5,324 nucleotides of DNA from an uncultured Clostridia bacterium. GTDB taxonomy: Bacteria; Bacillota; Clostridia; TANB77; CAG-508. Numbering within the stretch: position 1 is the stretch's first letter; every line of letters begins with the position of its first letter. Where the stretch lies: positions 1 to 5,324 of the forward strand of contig CAKPFO010000063.1 of the NCBI GenBank assembly GCA_934153805.1. Reading direction: 5' to 3'. Shown here in pieces: positions 1-4,431 of this stretch. Made by a program: the position numbers and the translations under genes. Below the pieces are notes generated by a model. It worked only from the letters and a program-made list of their open reading frames with translations, was not told the origin of the DNA and did no database searches.

Positions 1-7
1 AATAACT

Positions 8-1255
8 ATGAGAATAATAAAAAAATATGGGAAAGAATTATTATATAAAGAATTAAGAAAAAGTTACAATTTTTTTATTAAAGAAGCAAACACAAATAAA
101 AAAAGCAAGGGATATGGACTAATAAGAGATAAAACAATATTAGATGATAATATTGCAAGTATAGCATCAGTAGGATATGGTTTAGCAGCATTAGTTATTG
201 GAGTAGAACATAATTGGATAAAATACGATAAAGCCTATGATAGGGTAAACAGAACACTAGAAACCTTTATAAATAACGTAGAAGGGAAAAATGGATTTTA
301 TTATCATTTTGTAAATATGCAAACAGGAAAAAGAGAATGGAATTGTGAAGTATCAATAATAGATACAGCAATTTTTATATGTGGTGCAATAACTGCAGGT
401 GAATATTTTGGAAAAGAAGTAAAAAATAAAGCAAATATCTTATATAAAAGAATAAATTGGGAATGGTATAGAAACAAAGAAAATAATTTATTCTATATGG
501 GATATAAACCTGAAAAAGGATTTTGGGGACAATGGAATGGATATGCTGAACAATTAATAATGTATATATTAGGAGTTAGTTCACCAACATATCCAATAGA
601 TAAAAGTATGTATTATGAATTTAATAGAAAAAAGAAAGATTATAAAGATATAAAGGATATAATATACACATATTGTGGAACATTATTTACATATCAATAT
701 TCACATGCATGGATTGATTTTAGAAATTTAACAGATATTAATGGAGTTAATTGGTTTGAAAATTCAGTAAAAGCAACAAAAGCAAATATAGAATATTGTA
801 TAGATAATAAGAGCAAATTTAAAACTTATGGAGAAAACTCTTGGGGATTAACTTCTTGTCTTTCTCCAAAAGGATATATAGGACCAGGAGCTGAACCTTG
901 TGATACTAATTTAGAAATAGAAAACGATGGAACAATATCTCCATGTGGTGCAATTGGCTCAATAGTATTTACACCAAAAGAAAGCATAAAAGCTATTGAA
1001 TATTATTATAATACATTTAGAAAATTATGGGGAAAATACGGTTTTAAAGATGGTTTTAATTTAGAGGGAGAAAAAAGTTGGTTTGCAAAAGAATATATAG
1101 GAATTGATAAAGGAATAGGAATGTTAATGATAGAAAATTATTTAAATGAAACTATATGGAAATATTTTATGAAAAATGAGTATGTCATTAAAGGATTAGA
1201 AATGTTAGAATTTACTGATACTAAATCAGAAGATTTGAAATTAAACAAAGTATAA
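8..1255 (+). CDS. Glycoamylase-like (PF10091/GH144-type) glycoside hydrolase, cytoplasmic
   Basis: This 415-aa protein matches the glycoamylase-like (alpha/alpha)6-barrel family (PF10091), whose characterised members include GH144 endo-beta-1,2-glucanases. Motifs seen, in order: DDNIASIASVGYGLAAL (residues 46-62), GFYYHF (96-101) followed by W111-N-C-E114-V-S-x-x-D119-T-A, the GFWGQWNGYAEQ block (171-182), TYQYSHAWIDFR (228-239), GENSWGLT (275-282), DGTISPCGAIGSI (307-319), GFKDGFNL (345-352) and IGIDKGIGMLMIENY (364-378). The acidic residues E114, D119 and E181 lie where the family keeps its conserved carboxylates; which are catalytic is inference. There is no signal peptide or membrane segment, so it probably acts on imported oligosaccharides. 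Beta-1,2-glucan is the family precedent, not proven. Only 7 bases precede the ATG, so its ribosome binding site and any operon partner are outside the window. No terminator follows the stop. It is visibly more AT-rich than the 3' genes. Confidence 0.85.
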   Translation: MRIIKKYGKELLYKELRKSYNFFIKEANTNKKSKGYGLIRDKTILDDNIASIASVGYGLAALVIGVEHNWIKYDKAYDRVNRTLETFINNVEGKNGFYYHFVNMQTGKREWNCEVSIIDTAIFICGAITAGEYFGKEVKNKANILYKRINWEWYRNKENNLFYMGYKPEKGFWGQWNGYAEQLIMYILGVSSPTYPIDKSMYYEFNRKKKDYKDIKDIIYTYCGTLFTYQYSHAWIDFRNLTDINGVNWFENSVKATKANIEYCIDNKSKFKTYGENSWGLTSCLSPKGYIGPGAEPCDTNLEIENDGTISPCGAIGSIVFTPKESIKAIEYYYNTFRKLWGKYGFKDGFNLEGEKSWFAKEYIGIDKGIGMLMIENYLNETIWKYFMKNEYVIKGLEMLEFTDTKSEDLKLNKV

Positions 1256-1292
1256 TTTGGAAGAAATTACAAATGAAATAGCATATAAAACT

Positions 1293-1301
1293 TGTTATAA
1301 T
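1293..1301 (+). promoter_or_regulatory. Extended -10 promoter for the 1377 gene
   Basis: TGTTATAAT is a perfect extended -10 (TGnTATAAT, TATAAT at 1296-1301). No convincing -35 hexamer lies 16-18 bases upstream, which is tolerated by extended -10 promoters. It would start a transcript near 1308 with a leader of about 70 nt, giving the 1377 gene its own transcription although no terminator separates it from the upstream hydrolase gene. Confidence 0.5.
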
Positions 1302-1351
1302 ATATATAGATGTGTAATATCACATAATAGTAGTAACAAATAACCAAAATG

Positions 1352-1363
1352 TTTTAATTAAAA
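1352..1363. promoter_or_regulatory. AATT-centred palindrome before the ribosome binding site of 1377
   Basis: TTTTAATTAAAA is a perfect 12-base palindrome ending one base before GGAGGT (1365-1370). Equivalent AATT-centred palindromes sit next to four other ribosome binding sites in this window. Whether it acts as a small mRNA hairpin, a protein site or simply an A/U-rich translation enhancer cannot be told from the sequence. Confidence 0.4.
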
Positions 1364-1376
1364 TGGAGGTATTAAG

Positions 1377-1619
1377 ATGAAAATTTGTATTTTACGGAGA
1401 GATGGAGAAAATGTTCATAATGGAATGGTAGAAGTGATGTTTGCAATAACAGAGAAATATTTTGGAAACAGAGAATTATTTTTAGATAAGAACGAAAAAG
1501 AATTCACACAGATGATTACTTTTTCAGTTTCTGATAATGAAGATTCGTCCAATATAGTTCAATTTATAATTGCAGTATCAGAAGTAAATCCATTATATGC
1601 TGTGAGGATTTTGAAGTAA
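1377..1619 (+). CDS. Hypothetical protein, 80 aa
   Basis: Not recognised. The start is well supported: GGAGGT at 1365-1370 lies 6 bases before the ATG. The product is a small soluble alpha/beta-type protein with no signal peptide or membrane helix. It opens with a hydrophobic strand (KICILRR, residues 2-8), has a predicted helix around residues 14-28 (HNGMVEVMFAITEKY), an acidic linker near residue 50 (SDNEDSS) and a hydrophobic C-terminal part (IVQFIIAVSEVNPLYAVRIL). It is a single-gene unit: its own extended -10 promoter lies upstream and a strong terminator begins 8 bases after the stop. The gene is convergent with the minus-strand gene at 1667-2059. Coding status is likely from the ribosome binding site and terminator; function unknown. 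Confidence 0.7.
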   Translation: MKICILRRDGENVHNGMVEVMFAITEKYFGNRELFLDKNEKEFTQMITFSVSDNEDSSNIVQFIIAVSEVNPLYAVRILK

Positions 1620-1627
1620 AAGCAATG

Positions 1628-1668
1628 AAAAACTCTAACCTAGCAAATGCTTGATTAGAGTTTTTTTT
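1628..1668. terminator. Bidirectional intrinsic terminator between convergent genes
   Basis: A perfect 11-bp stem (AAAAACTCTAA at 1628-1638 with TTAGAGTTTTT at 1655-1665) encloses a 16-base loop with a second small AGC/GCT stem. On the plus strand it runs into T8 (1661-1668); on the minus strand the stem ends in T5. It closes the 1377 gene and also the minus-strand gene, whose TAA stop (1667-1669) overlaps the T-tract. Confidence 0.85.
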
Positions 1669-1683
1669 ACTTTGAATGAAAAA
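1666..1683 (+). repeat. 18-base direct repeat, copy A, flanking the minus-strand gene
   Basis: TTTACTTTGAATGAAAAA matches the copy at 2099-2116 at 17 of 18 positions in the same orientation. The two copies bracket the 1667-2059 gene. This copy encodes the last codons and stop of that gene (..FHSK, stop) and abuts the terminator. Confidence 0.6.
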
Positions 1684-2059
1684 TGCTCTTTTCAATTTCT
1701 GCCATACACTCATTAGCAATATTTGCAACAGCTGACCATGAACCAACTTGTGTAGAGATAGGTTTTACCATACTGTGCAATTCTGATATTGTTTTAAGTG
1801 CTTCATTCTTGGTAGAACAGAAATCTTTTAAAGTCTTTTTGAAGTGCCTTGCTGTTTCATCAGAAGAATCAACAGATTTAAACTGTTTTTCGATTTCTTG
1901 TTTAAATCCAGCCGGAGAGAATGTACCGTTATTCACAAACAATTTCAAATTTTCTAAAATATTAGATAATTTTGTGAATGGATCATTACTCTGTTCGTTT
2001 GGATTTTGCATAGCATCTAACATCCGTTTTTGATAGTTTTCAAAAGTCTTATCGTTCAT
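1667..2059 (-). CDS. Hypothetical helical cytoplasmic protein, 130 aa
   Basis: Not recognised. The minus strand is chosen over the plus-strand frame at 1683-2033 because it has a strong AGGAGG (complement of 2067-2072) 7 bases before the ATG, a sigma-A promoter upstream and a terminator at its stop, and its composition is that of a normal soluble protein; the plus frame has none of these. The product is hydrophilic and mostly helical. Predicted helices cover about residues 3-18, 27-43 (FTKLSNILENLKLFVNN), 49-62, 66-98 and 107-127. A Pro/Asn/Ser linker lies at 19-28. There are two cysteines (81, 118) and no signal peptide or membrane segment. The gene is divergent from the P1 unit, so the two promoters share the 2060-2336 intergenic region. 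It lies between two copies of an 18-base direct repeat and may be a discrete insertable unit. Confidence 0.8.
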   Translation of the reverse strand: MNDKTFENYQKRMLDAMQNPNEQSNDPFTKLSNILENLKLFVNNGTFSPAGFKQEIEKQFKSVDSSDETARHFKKTLKDFCSTKNEALKTISELHSMVKPISTQVGSWSAVANIANECMAEIEKSIFHSK

Positions 2060-2066
2060 ATAGAAA

Positions 2067-2088
2067 CCTCCTAAAAATATTTATTTTT
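2067..2088 (-). promoter_or_regulatory. A/T leader box plus AGGAGG for the minus-strand gene
   Basis: Read on the minus strand this is AAAAATAAATATTTTT directly followed by AGGAGG. The same A/T box precedes the ribosome binding sites at 3585 and 4417 on the plus strand. AAAAAT and ATTTTT can pair around an AAAT loop. Confidence 0.5.
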
Positions 2089-2098
2089 ACTTTGATGA

Positions 2099-2116
2099 TT
2101 TACTTTGAGTGAAAAA
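2099..2116 (+). repeat. 18-base direct repeat, copy B, with an adjacent partial copy
   Basis: TTTACTTTGAGTGAAAAA is the second copy of the repeat at 1666-1683. A partial copy, TTTACTTTGATGA, lies next to it at 2086-2098, giving a local tandem with a 13-base period in the untranslated leader of the minus-strand gene. Confidence 0.6.
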
Positions 2117-2138
2117 AGGTTAAAACTACAAAAATCTA

Positions 2139-2166
2139 ATTATAGTATAACACAAAATTATGTAAA
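2139..2166 (-). promoter_or_regulatory. Sigma-A promoter of the minus-strand gene
   Basis: On the minus strand TTTACA (2166-2161) is followed after 16 bases by TATAAT (2144-2139). A transcript would start near 2132, giving a leader of about 73 nt that contains two AAAGTAAA motifs and the A/T box before AGGAGG. Confidence 0.6.
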
Positions 2167-2195
2167 ATACAAATGCACTATTGAAAATAGCTGGA

Positions 2196-2258
2196 TTTTC
2201 TTTACTTTTATGTAAAATAATGATATAATATTTGCATAATTATTTTTCTATAATCTCC
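2196..2258 (+). promoter_or_regulatory. P1 promoter and conserved leader of the 2337-2660-3240 unit
   Basis: TTTACT (2201-2206), 17 bases, then TATAAT (2224-2229) is a near-consensus sigma-A promoter. The block is clearly homologous to P2 at 3474-3534: TTTTCTTTACTTTTAT and GATATAAT are identical, and 20 of 24 bases match in the leader segment running from CATAATT to a second TATAATCTCC (2235-2258 against 3511-3534). A short hairpin (GAAAAT/ATTTTC, from 2183 to 2200) just upstream may be the shortened remnant of the terminator arm seen in front of P2. The remaining leader to 2336 is about 80 nt and also holds a TTAA..ATAGT-A-ACTAT..TTAA-like dyad at 2278-2296. Confidence 0.8.
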
Positions 2259-2312
2259 GAAATACAACTTATAGAGTTTAATATAGTAACTATTAACAAT
2301 GCACAATGAAAG

Positions 2313-2322
2313 GTCAATTGAC
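2313..2322. promoter_or_regulatory. AATT-centred palindrome before the ribosome binding site of 2337
   Basis: GTCAATTGAC is a perfect 10-base palindrome immediately followed by AAGGAGGA (2323-2330). It holds the same position as the palindromes at 2636, 4001 and 4658. Confidence 0.4.
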
Positions 2323-2336
2323 AAGGAGGAATAAGA

Positions 2337-2609
2337 ATGGTTATTGAGGAATTACGCCAAAAAGAAATAGGAGTATTGATACAACGAAATATCGTTATTA
2401 AAACTAATTATAGTGAACGGGAAGAAAACTATTTTTTAGTAAAGGGTCCGCGAAATAAGTATTTTATCAGTTTTTCTGAAGATGGAACTGCAGAACGTAG
2501 TTTTGTTAGTGAAGAGATGATGCTTAATATGATTAATGATGAAGTGCTATCTAAGCAAGAGGCTTTAGATATTTATGCGCAGACACCACAACTTAACTGT
2601 TGGATGTAG
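2337..2609 (+). CDS. Hypothetical protein, 90 aa, first gene of unit P1
   Basis: Not recognised. AAGGAGGA (2323-2330) lies 6 bases before the ATG, and the P1 promoter lies about 107 bases upstream. The product is small, charged and cytoplasmic. Residues 1-40 alternate helix and strand (VIEELRQKEIGVLIQRNIVIKTNY). Residues 41-60 form a probable beta hairpin (YFLVKGPRNKYFISFSEDG). Residues 66-88 look helical (VSEEMMLNMINDEVLSKQEALDIYAQ). There is one cysteine near the C-terminus (88) and no membrane segment. The stop is followed by a 50-base gap and then the next gene of the same unit, so the two are probably cotranscribed. I infer no function. Confidence 0.75.
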   Translation: MVIEELRQKEIGVLIQRNIVIKTNYSEREENYFLVKGPRNKYFISFSEDGTAERSFVSEEMMLNMINDEVLSKQEALDIYAQTPQLNCWM

Positions 2610-2635
2610 TAATTAATGATTATTTATCACTTGTA

Positions 2636-2647
2636 AACAAATTTGTT
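2636..2647. promoter_or_regulatory. AATT-centred palindrome deciding the start of 2660
   Basis: AACAAATTTGTT is a perfect palindrome directly followed by AAGGAGGT (2648-2655). It aligns without gaps to AACTAATTAGTT at 4001 and 4658. The only two differences (T to A and A to T) occur at paired positions, so the symmetry is kept. It marks the true translation start of the next gene at 2660. Confidence 0.5.
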
Positions 2648-2659
2648 AAGGAGGTATCA

Positions 2660-3238
2660 ATGTCTAAAAGAAAAAAGCAGTTAGCAAACTTAAATAAACA
2701 ACCTAAAGTAAAAAGAGAAATTATACAGCTAGAAGATTGTTCGAAAAATGATGAATGTGGTGTTTCAGTAATAGATGATGTTAAAGTAATTGTTTTTTAT
2801 AATGGTCCAAATTACAAAGTGAAAATTTCAATTCCTAAACGGAGCATAACCAAGAAGATACTAAAAGTTCAAAATAGTAAGTTTGATTTATATATTCGAT
2901 TTGAAGATACTGATTATAGTAAATCAGGAGGACACCTTTATATAGAACTAAAGGGAAGATACAAATTGGATGATAGATTAAAAAAGCCAAATGAATGTAA
3001 TGAAGTAAAATTTGGAATTAGTGCTAAAAGATATCATGGTAATATTGTATTGCAACCAGATTTTTTTATTCCAGAGAATTGGTCTTCGTCAGTTGATTCA
3101 AGGGAAGATGAGATGGCTAATAAACAATACAAACGTGATATTAGAAAAATGGAAATAAATGCAAGTAATTATACTAATTATGATAAAAGCAACGTTTATC
3201 GACCATTTCAAGGTGGAGATTGCACAGGAGGAAAATAG
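2660..3238 (+). CDS. Hypothetical beta-rich protein, 192 aa, second gene of unit P1
   Basis: Not recognised. An upstream in-frame ATG at 2600 overlaps the previous gene and has no ribosome binding site. The start at 2660 is chosen because AAGGAGGT (2648-2655) lies 4 bases ahead of it. The N-terminus is strongly basic (MSKRKKQLANLNKQPKVKR, residues 1-19). A run of predicted beta strands follows in residues 35-135 (for example VKVIVFYN, YKVKISIPK, FDLYIRFED, GHLYIELKGRY, EVKFGISAKRY, NIVLQPDFFIP), suggesting a beta-sandwich or barrel core. From about residue 142 there is a charged, low-complexity tail rich in N, K and Y, ending near YRPFQGG and GDCTGGK. There is no signal peptide or membrane helix. 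The stop TAG is separated from the next ATG by one base, indicating translational coupling. Confidence 0.8.
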   Translation: MSKRKKQLANLNKQPKVKREIIQLEDCSKNDECGVSVIDDVKVIVFYNGPNYKVKISIPKRSITKKILKVQNSKFDLYIRFEDTDYSKSGGHLYIELKGRYKLDDRLKKPNECNEVKFGISAKRYHGNIVLQPDFFIPENWSSSVDSREDEMANKQYKRDIRKMEINASNYTNYDKSNVYRPFQGGDCTGGK

Positions 3239-3239
3239 T

Positions 3240-3395
3240 ATGGCATTTGAAGATTACAAAGATCTAGATTTAAAACCTGAAAAAGCAACACGGGAAGAAA
3301 TTGAACAACTTGAAAAGAAATATGGAGTATCAGAATTACGTGATACAAGTTCAAGAGAATTTCTTCGTAGACAAGAAAAAAAGAATAGTTACTGA
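3240..3395 (+). CDS. Small acidic/helical protein, 51 aa, probably frameshifted near its end
   Basis: Not recognised. The ATG at 3240 is preferred to an upstream in-frame ATG at 3159 because AGGAGGA (3226-3232) sits 7 bases before it and it follows the previous stop by one base. The product is a charged helical protein (EDYKDLDLKPEKATREEIEQLEKKYGVSEL..). The frame ends at TGA 3393-3395 just after an A7 tract (3376-3382). If the tract had six A, the frame would continue to TAA 3424-3426, adding RIVTEKQLRELIKL for 61 aa and ending 15 bases before the terminator stem. That tail continues the amphipathic helical character, so the present stop looks like a one-base insertion, or a site where slippage restores the longer form. 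Confidence 0.65.
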   Translation: MAFEDYKDLDLKPEKATREEIEQLEKKYGVSELRDTSSREFLRRQEKKNSY

Positions 3396-3441
3396 AAAAC
3401 AATTAAGAGAACTGATTAAATTGTAATTGGATATTGAAAGT

Positions 3442-3489
3442 GTAAAGAAAGGAATTATCGGTCATGATGGTTCTTTTCTTTACTTTTAT
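3442..3489 (+). terminator. Intrinsic terminator of unit P1, overlapping promoter P2
   Basis: GTAAAGAAAGGAA (3442-3454) pairs with TTCTTTTCTTTAC (3471-3483) in a 13-bp stem with one G-T pair. The loop is 16 bases and a short T-rich tail (TTTTAT) follows. The 3' arm contains the TTTACT -35 box of P2 (3479-3484), so terminator and promoter share bases. Confidence 0.75.
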
Positions 3490-3534
3490 ACGAAATCGTG
3501 ATATAATTCACATAATTCAATTTTTATAATCTCC
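3474..3534 (+). promoter_or_regulatory. P2 promoter and conserved leader of the 3597-3828-4028 unit
   Basis: TTTACT (3479-3484), 17 bases, TATAAT (3502-3507). The block is homologous to P1 (2196-2258) over about 61 bases and more loosely to P3. The leader continues with CATAATT..TATAATCTCC (3511-3534) and a small CTCC-TTTT-GGAG hairpin (3531-3542). In P1 the CTCC is kept but this hairpin is absent. Confidence 0.8.
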
Positions 3535-3568
3535 TTTTGGAGTTGACATAGAGAAATATATAGACAGC

Positions 3569-3590
3569 AAAATAAATATTTTAAGGGAGG
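3569..3590 (+). promoter_or_regulatory. A/T leader box plus ribosome binding site before 3597
   Basis: AAAATAAATATTTT is followed by AAGGGAGG (3583-3590). It is the same box as at 4401-4423 (plus) and 2067-2088 (minus). The ribosome binding site lies 6 bases before an ATT and shows that translation is meant to begin there although no ATG, GTG or usable TTG is present. Confidence 0.6.
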
Positions 3591-3596
3591 AATTTT

Positions 3597-3788
3597 ATTG
3601 CTTTAAAAAAGGTAAAACTAAATTATATGTCAGCAACAACACATACAGAACCTAAAGAAAAAATCAGAGTATCATCTGCTAAAATGGAAGAACTAGATAG
3701 GGCTATTATAGAAAAGACTAGACAAAATAATTCTGATTTTAATATCGGACGAGAAAATTTAAAAGACAGTATATATTATTTATCGTAA
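3597..3788 (+). CDS. Small protein, 63 aa, with apparent AUU start codon
   Basis: Not recognised. The open frame runs from an in-frame TAA at 3582 to the TAA at 3786-3788. The AAGGGAGG at 3583-3590 points to ATT 3597-3599, followed by GCT TTA AAA AAG. The TTG overlapping it (3598) meets TAA two codons later, so it cannot be the start. Translation therefore uses AUU (known for infC in Enterobacteria), or an original ATG has mutated, or a shorter 53-aa form begins at ATG 3627, which has no good ribosome binding site. The product would be a charged soluble protein: a basic N-terminus (ALKKVKLNY), a TTHTEPKEK linker, then probable helices (SAKMEELDRAIIEKTRQ and GRENLKDSIYY). It is the first gene of unit P2, 39 bases before the next gene. 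Confidence 0.5.
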   Translation: MALKKVKLNYMSATTHTEPKEKIRVSSAKMEELDRAIIEKTRQNNSDFNIGRENLKDSIYYLS

Positions 3789-3827
3789 TTAAAAAATAAC
3801 TTATAAATGTTTTTCTAGGAGGATAGT

Positions 3828-4010
3828 ATGTTATTTTCAATATTTTCTTTTTTTATGGTTTTTGTACTATGTTTGTTATCAATATCTGCTGTTATATATA
3901 ATAATGTGTATAACATTTTAAAGTTTAAAAATAAACAAGAAATCAGTATTGATAAGTTGAAATTTGAAAAATGTATTTTACCCTACAAAAGTAACTCACA
4001 AACTAATTAG
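3828..4010 (+). CDS. Small single-pass membrane protein, 60 aa
   Basis: Not recognised. AGGAGGA (3817-3823) lies 4 bases before the ATG. Residues 3-24 are a continuous hydrophobic helix (FSIFSFFMVFVLCLLSISAVIY). Lys residues follow at 32, 34 and 36, so by the positive-inside rule the C-terminal part (EISIDKLKFEKC..) is probably cytoplasmic. There is no signal-peptidase-like site, so it is likely an anchor rather than a secreted protein. The last codons (NSQTN, stop) lie inside a 29-base repeat that also ends the broken gene at 4432-4667. The ribosome binding site of the next gene starts 2 bases after the stop. It sits next to a second single-pass membrane protein gene, so the two could work together at the membrane; that is inference. 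Confidence 0.75.
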   Translation: MLFSIFSFFMVFVLCLLSISAVIYNNVYNILKFKNKQEISIDKLKFEKCILPYKSNSQTN

Positions 4011-4019
4011 TTAAGGAGG
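3991..4019 (+). repeat. 29-base repeat, copy A: end of one gene plus ribosome binding site of the next
   Basis: This copy matches 4648-4676 at 28 of 29 positions. It spans the last codons of the upstream gene (NSQTN, stop), the 12-base palindrome AACTAATTAGTT (4001-4012) and AAGGAGG. The one difference is a synonymous TCA/TCG serine change. Confidence 0.85.
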
Positions 4020-4027
4020 AAGATATT

Positions 4028-4264
4028 ATGGGCTCTACATTAGCAGGAACATTTATAGTAATAGTTCTTATGTTAGATATTGCATATCTTTTAGTTGATT
4101 GTTCAATTGAAAGAAAAAAACGGATTGAGGCAGAAGGAAAACTAGAATCACTTGAAAAACATTTATCTGAAGCAAAAAGTGTAGATGCTAGAATTATTTA
4201 TCAGTCATACTTTGCTCCACCAGTAGACCATACTGGTGATGGATTTATTGATGGTGATGAATAA
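4028..4264 (+). CDS. Membrane-anchored coiled-coil protein with C-terminal EF-hand-like loop, 78 aa
   Basis: Not recognised as a named family. AAGGAGGA (4013-4020) lies 7 bases before the ATG. Residues 5-24 form a membrane helix (LAGTFIVIVLMLDIAYLLVD) containing an Asp at 17. The basic cluster RKKR (29-32) directly after it suggests that the rest is cytoplasmic. Residues 26-50 (SIERKKRIEAEGKLESLEKHLSEAK) look like a short coiled coil. The last 12 residues, DHTGDGFIDGDE (67-78), fit the EF-hand/dockerin calcium-loop pattern: D67, T69, D71, G72, I74, D75 and E78 at loop positions 1, 3, 5, 6, 8, 9 and 12. Position 3 is Thr rather than the usual Asp/Asn/Ser. Calcium binding is inference. It is the last gene of unit P2, right before a terminator. 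Confidence 0.75.
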   Translation: MGSTLAGTFIVIVLMLDIAYLLVDCSIERKKRIEAEGKLESLEKHLSEAKSVDARIIYQSYFAPPVDHTGDGFIDGDE

Positions 4265-4268
4265 GAGA

Positions 4269-4312
4269 AAAAGTGAAGCAAGGAGTTCGTTTCGACGGAC
4301 TTCTTTACTTTT
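4269..4312 (+). terminator. Intrinsic terminator of unit P2, merging into the P3 region
   Basis: AAGGAGTTCG (4280-4289) pairs with CGGACTTCTT (4296-4305), a 10-bp stem with two G-T pairs and the loop TTTCGA. AAAAGT (4269-4274) can pair with ACTTTT (4307-4312) below a GAAGC bulge. It begins 5 bases after the stop of the 4028 gene. The 3' side carries TTCTTTACTTTT, the same string that ends the P1 terminator. Confidence 0.75.
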
Positions 4313-4315
4313 GTC

Positions 4316-4344
4316 TTGAATTATACATAAATTTGTGATAGAAT
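4316..4344 (+). promoter_or_regulatory. P3 promoter of the 4432-4685 unit
   Basis: TTGAAT (4316-4321), 17 bases, TAGAAT (4339-4344). The surroundings of the -10 box (GTGATAGAATATGTGCATA) resemble P1 (ATGATATAATATTTGCATA) at most positions. Relative to P1 and P2, 12 extra bases separate TTTACT (4304-4309) from the -10, so a new TTGAAT takes over as -35. The leader to 4431 is about 80 nt and includes a small TTGC/GCAA hairpin near 4365-4377. Confidence 0.7.
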
Positions 4345-4400
4345 ATGTGCATACTTTTTCAATCTTGCCAAGTGCAAAGTTTTTATATAAATGTAACTTT

Positions 4401-4423
4401 AAAAATAAATATTTTTAAGGAGG
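4401..4423 (+). promoter_or_regulatory. A/T leader box plus AAGGAGG before 4432
   Basis: AAAAATAAATATTTTT (4401-4416) is directly followed by AAGGAGG (4417-4423), 8 bases before the ATG at 4432. The A/T box is identical to the minus-strand copy (2067-2088) and one base shorter at each end in the P2 copy. Confidence 0.6.
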
Positions 4424-4431
4424 AATATTGA

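Noticed and set aside
1564..1746. Minus-strand frame of 60 codons crossing the terminator
   Set aside because: It spans the convergent terminator and overlaps two better-supported genes, with no ribosome binding site.
1683..2033. Plus-strand frame of 116 codons
   Set aside because: It lies antisense to the 1667-2059 gene, lacks a ribosome binding site, and its Cys/Phe/Ser-rich product is typical of a shadow frame.
2230..2336. Riboswitch or structured RNA in the P1 leader
   Set aside because: The leader is conserved with P2, but I find no known riboswitch core and only weak A/T hairpins.
2600..2659. Upstream ATG (2600) as the start of the 192-aa gene
   Set aside because: It overlaps the end of the previous gene and has no ribosome binding site, whereas AAGGAGGT lies right before the ATG at 2660.
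3159..3239. Upstream ATG (3159) as the start of the 3240 gene
   Set aside because: This extension is embedded in the preceding coding region; the ATG at 3240 has AGGAGGA at the right distance and follows the stop by one base.
3377..3383. Programmed -1 frameshift at A AAA AAG in the 3240 gene
   Set aside because: The heptamer is correctly phased, but the -1 frame gives GAA then TAG at once. The useful continuation is in the +1 frame, so dnaX-type slippage does not explain it.
3208..3402. Minus-strand frame of 64 codons
   Set aside because: It is antisense to two well-supported plus-strand starts and has no ribosome binding site.
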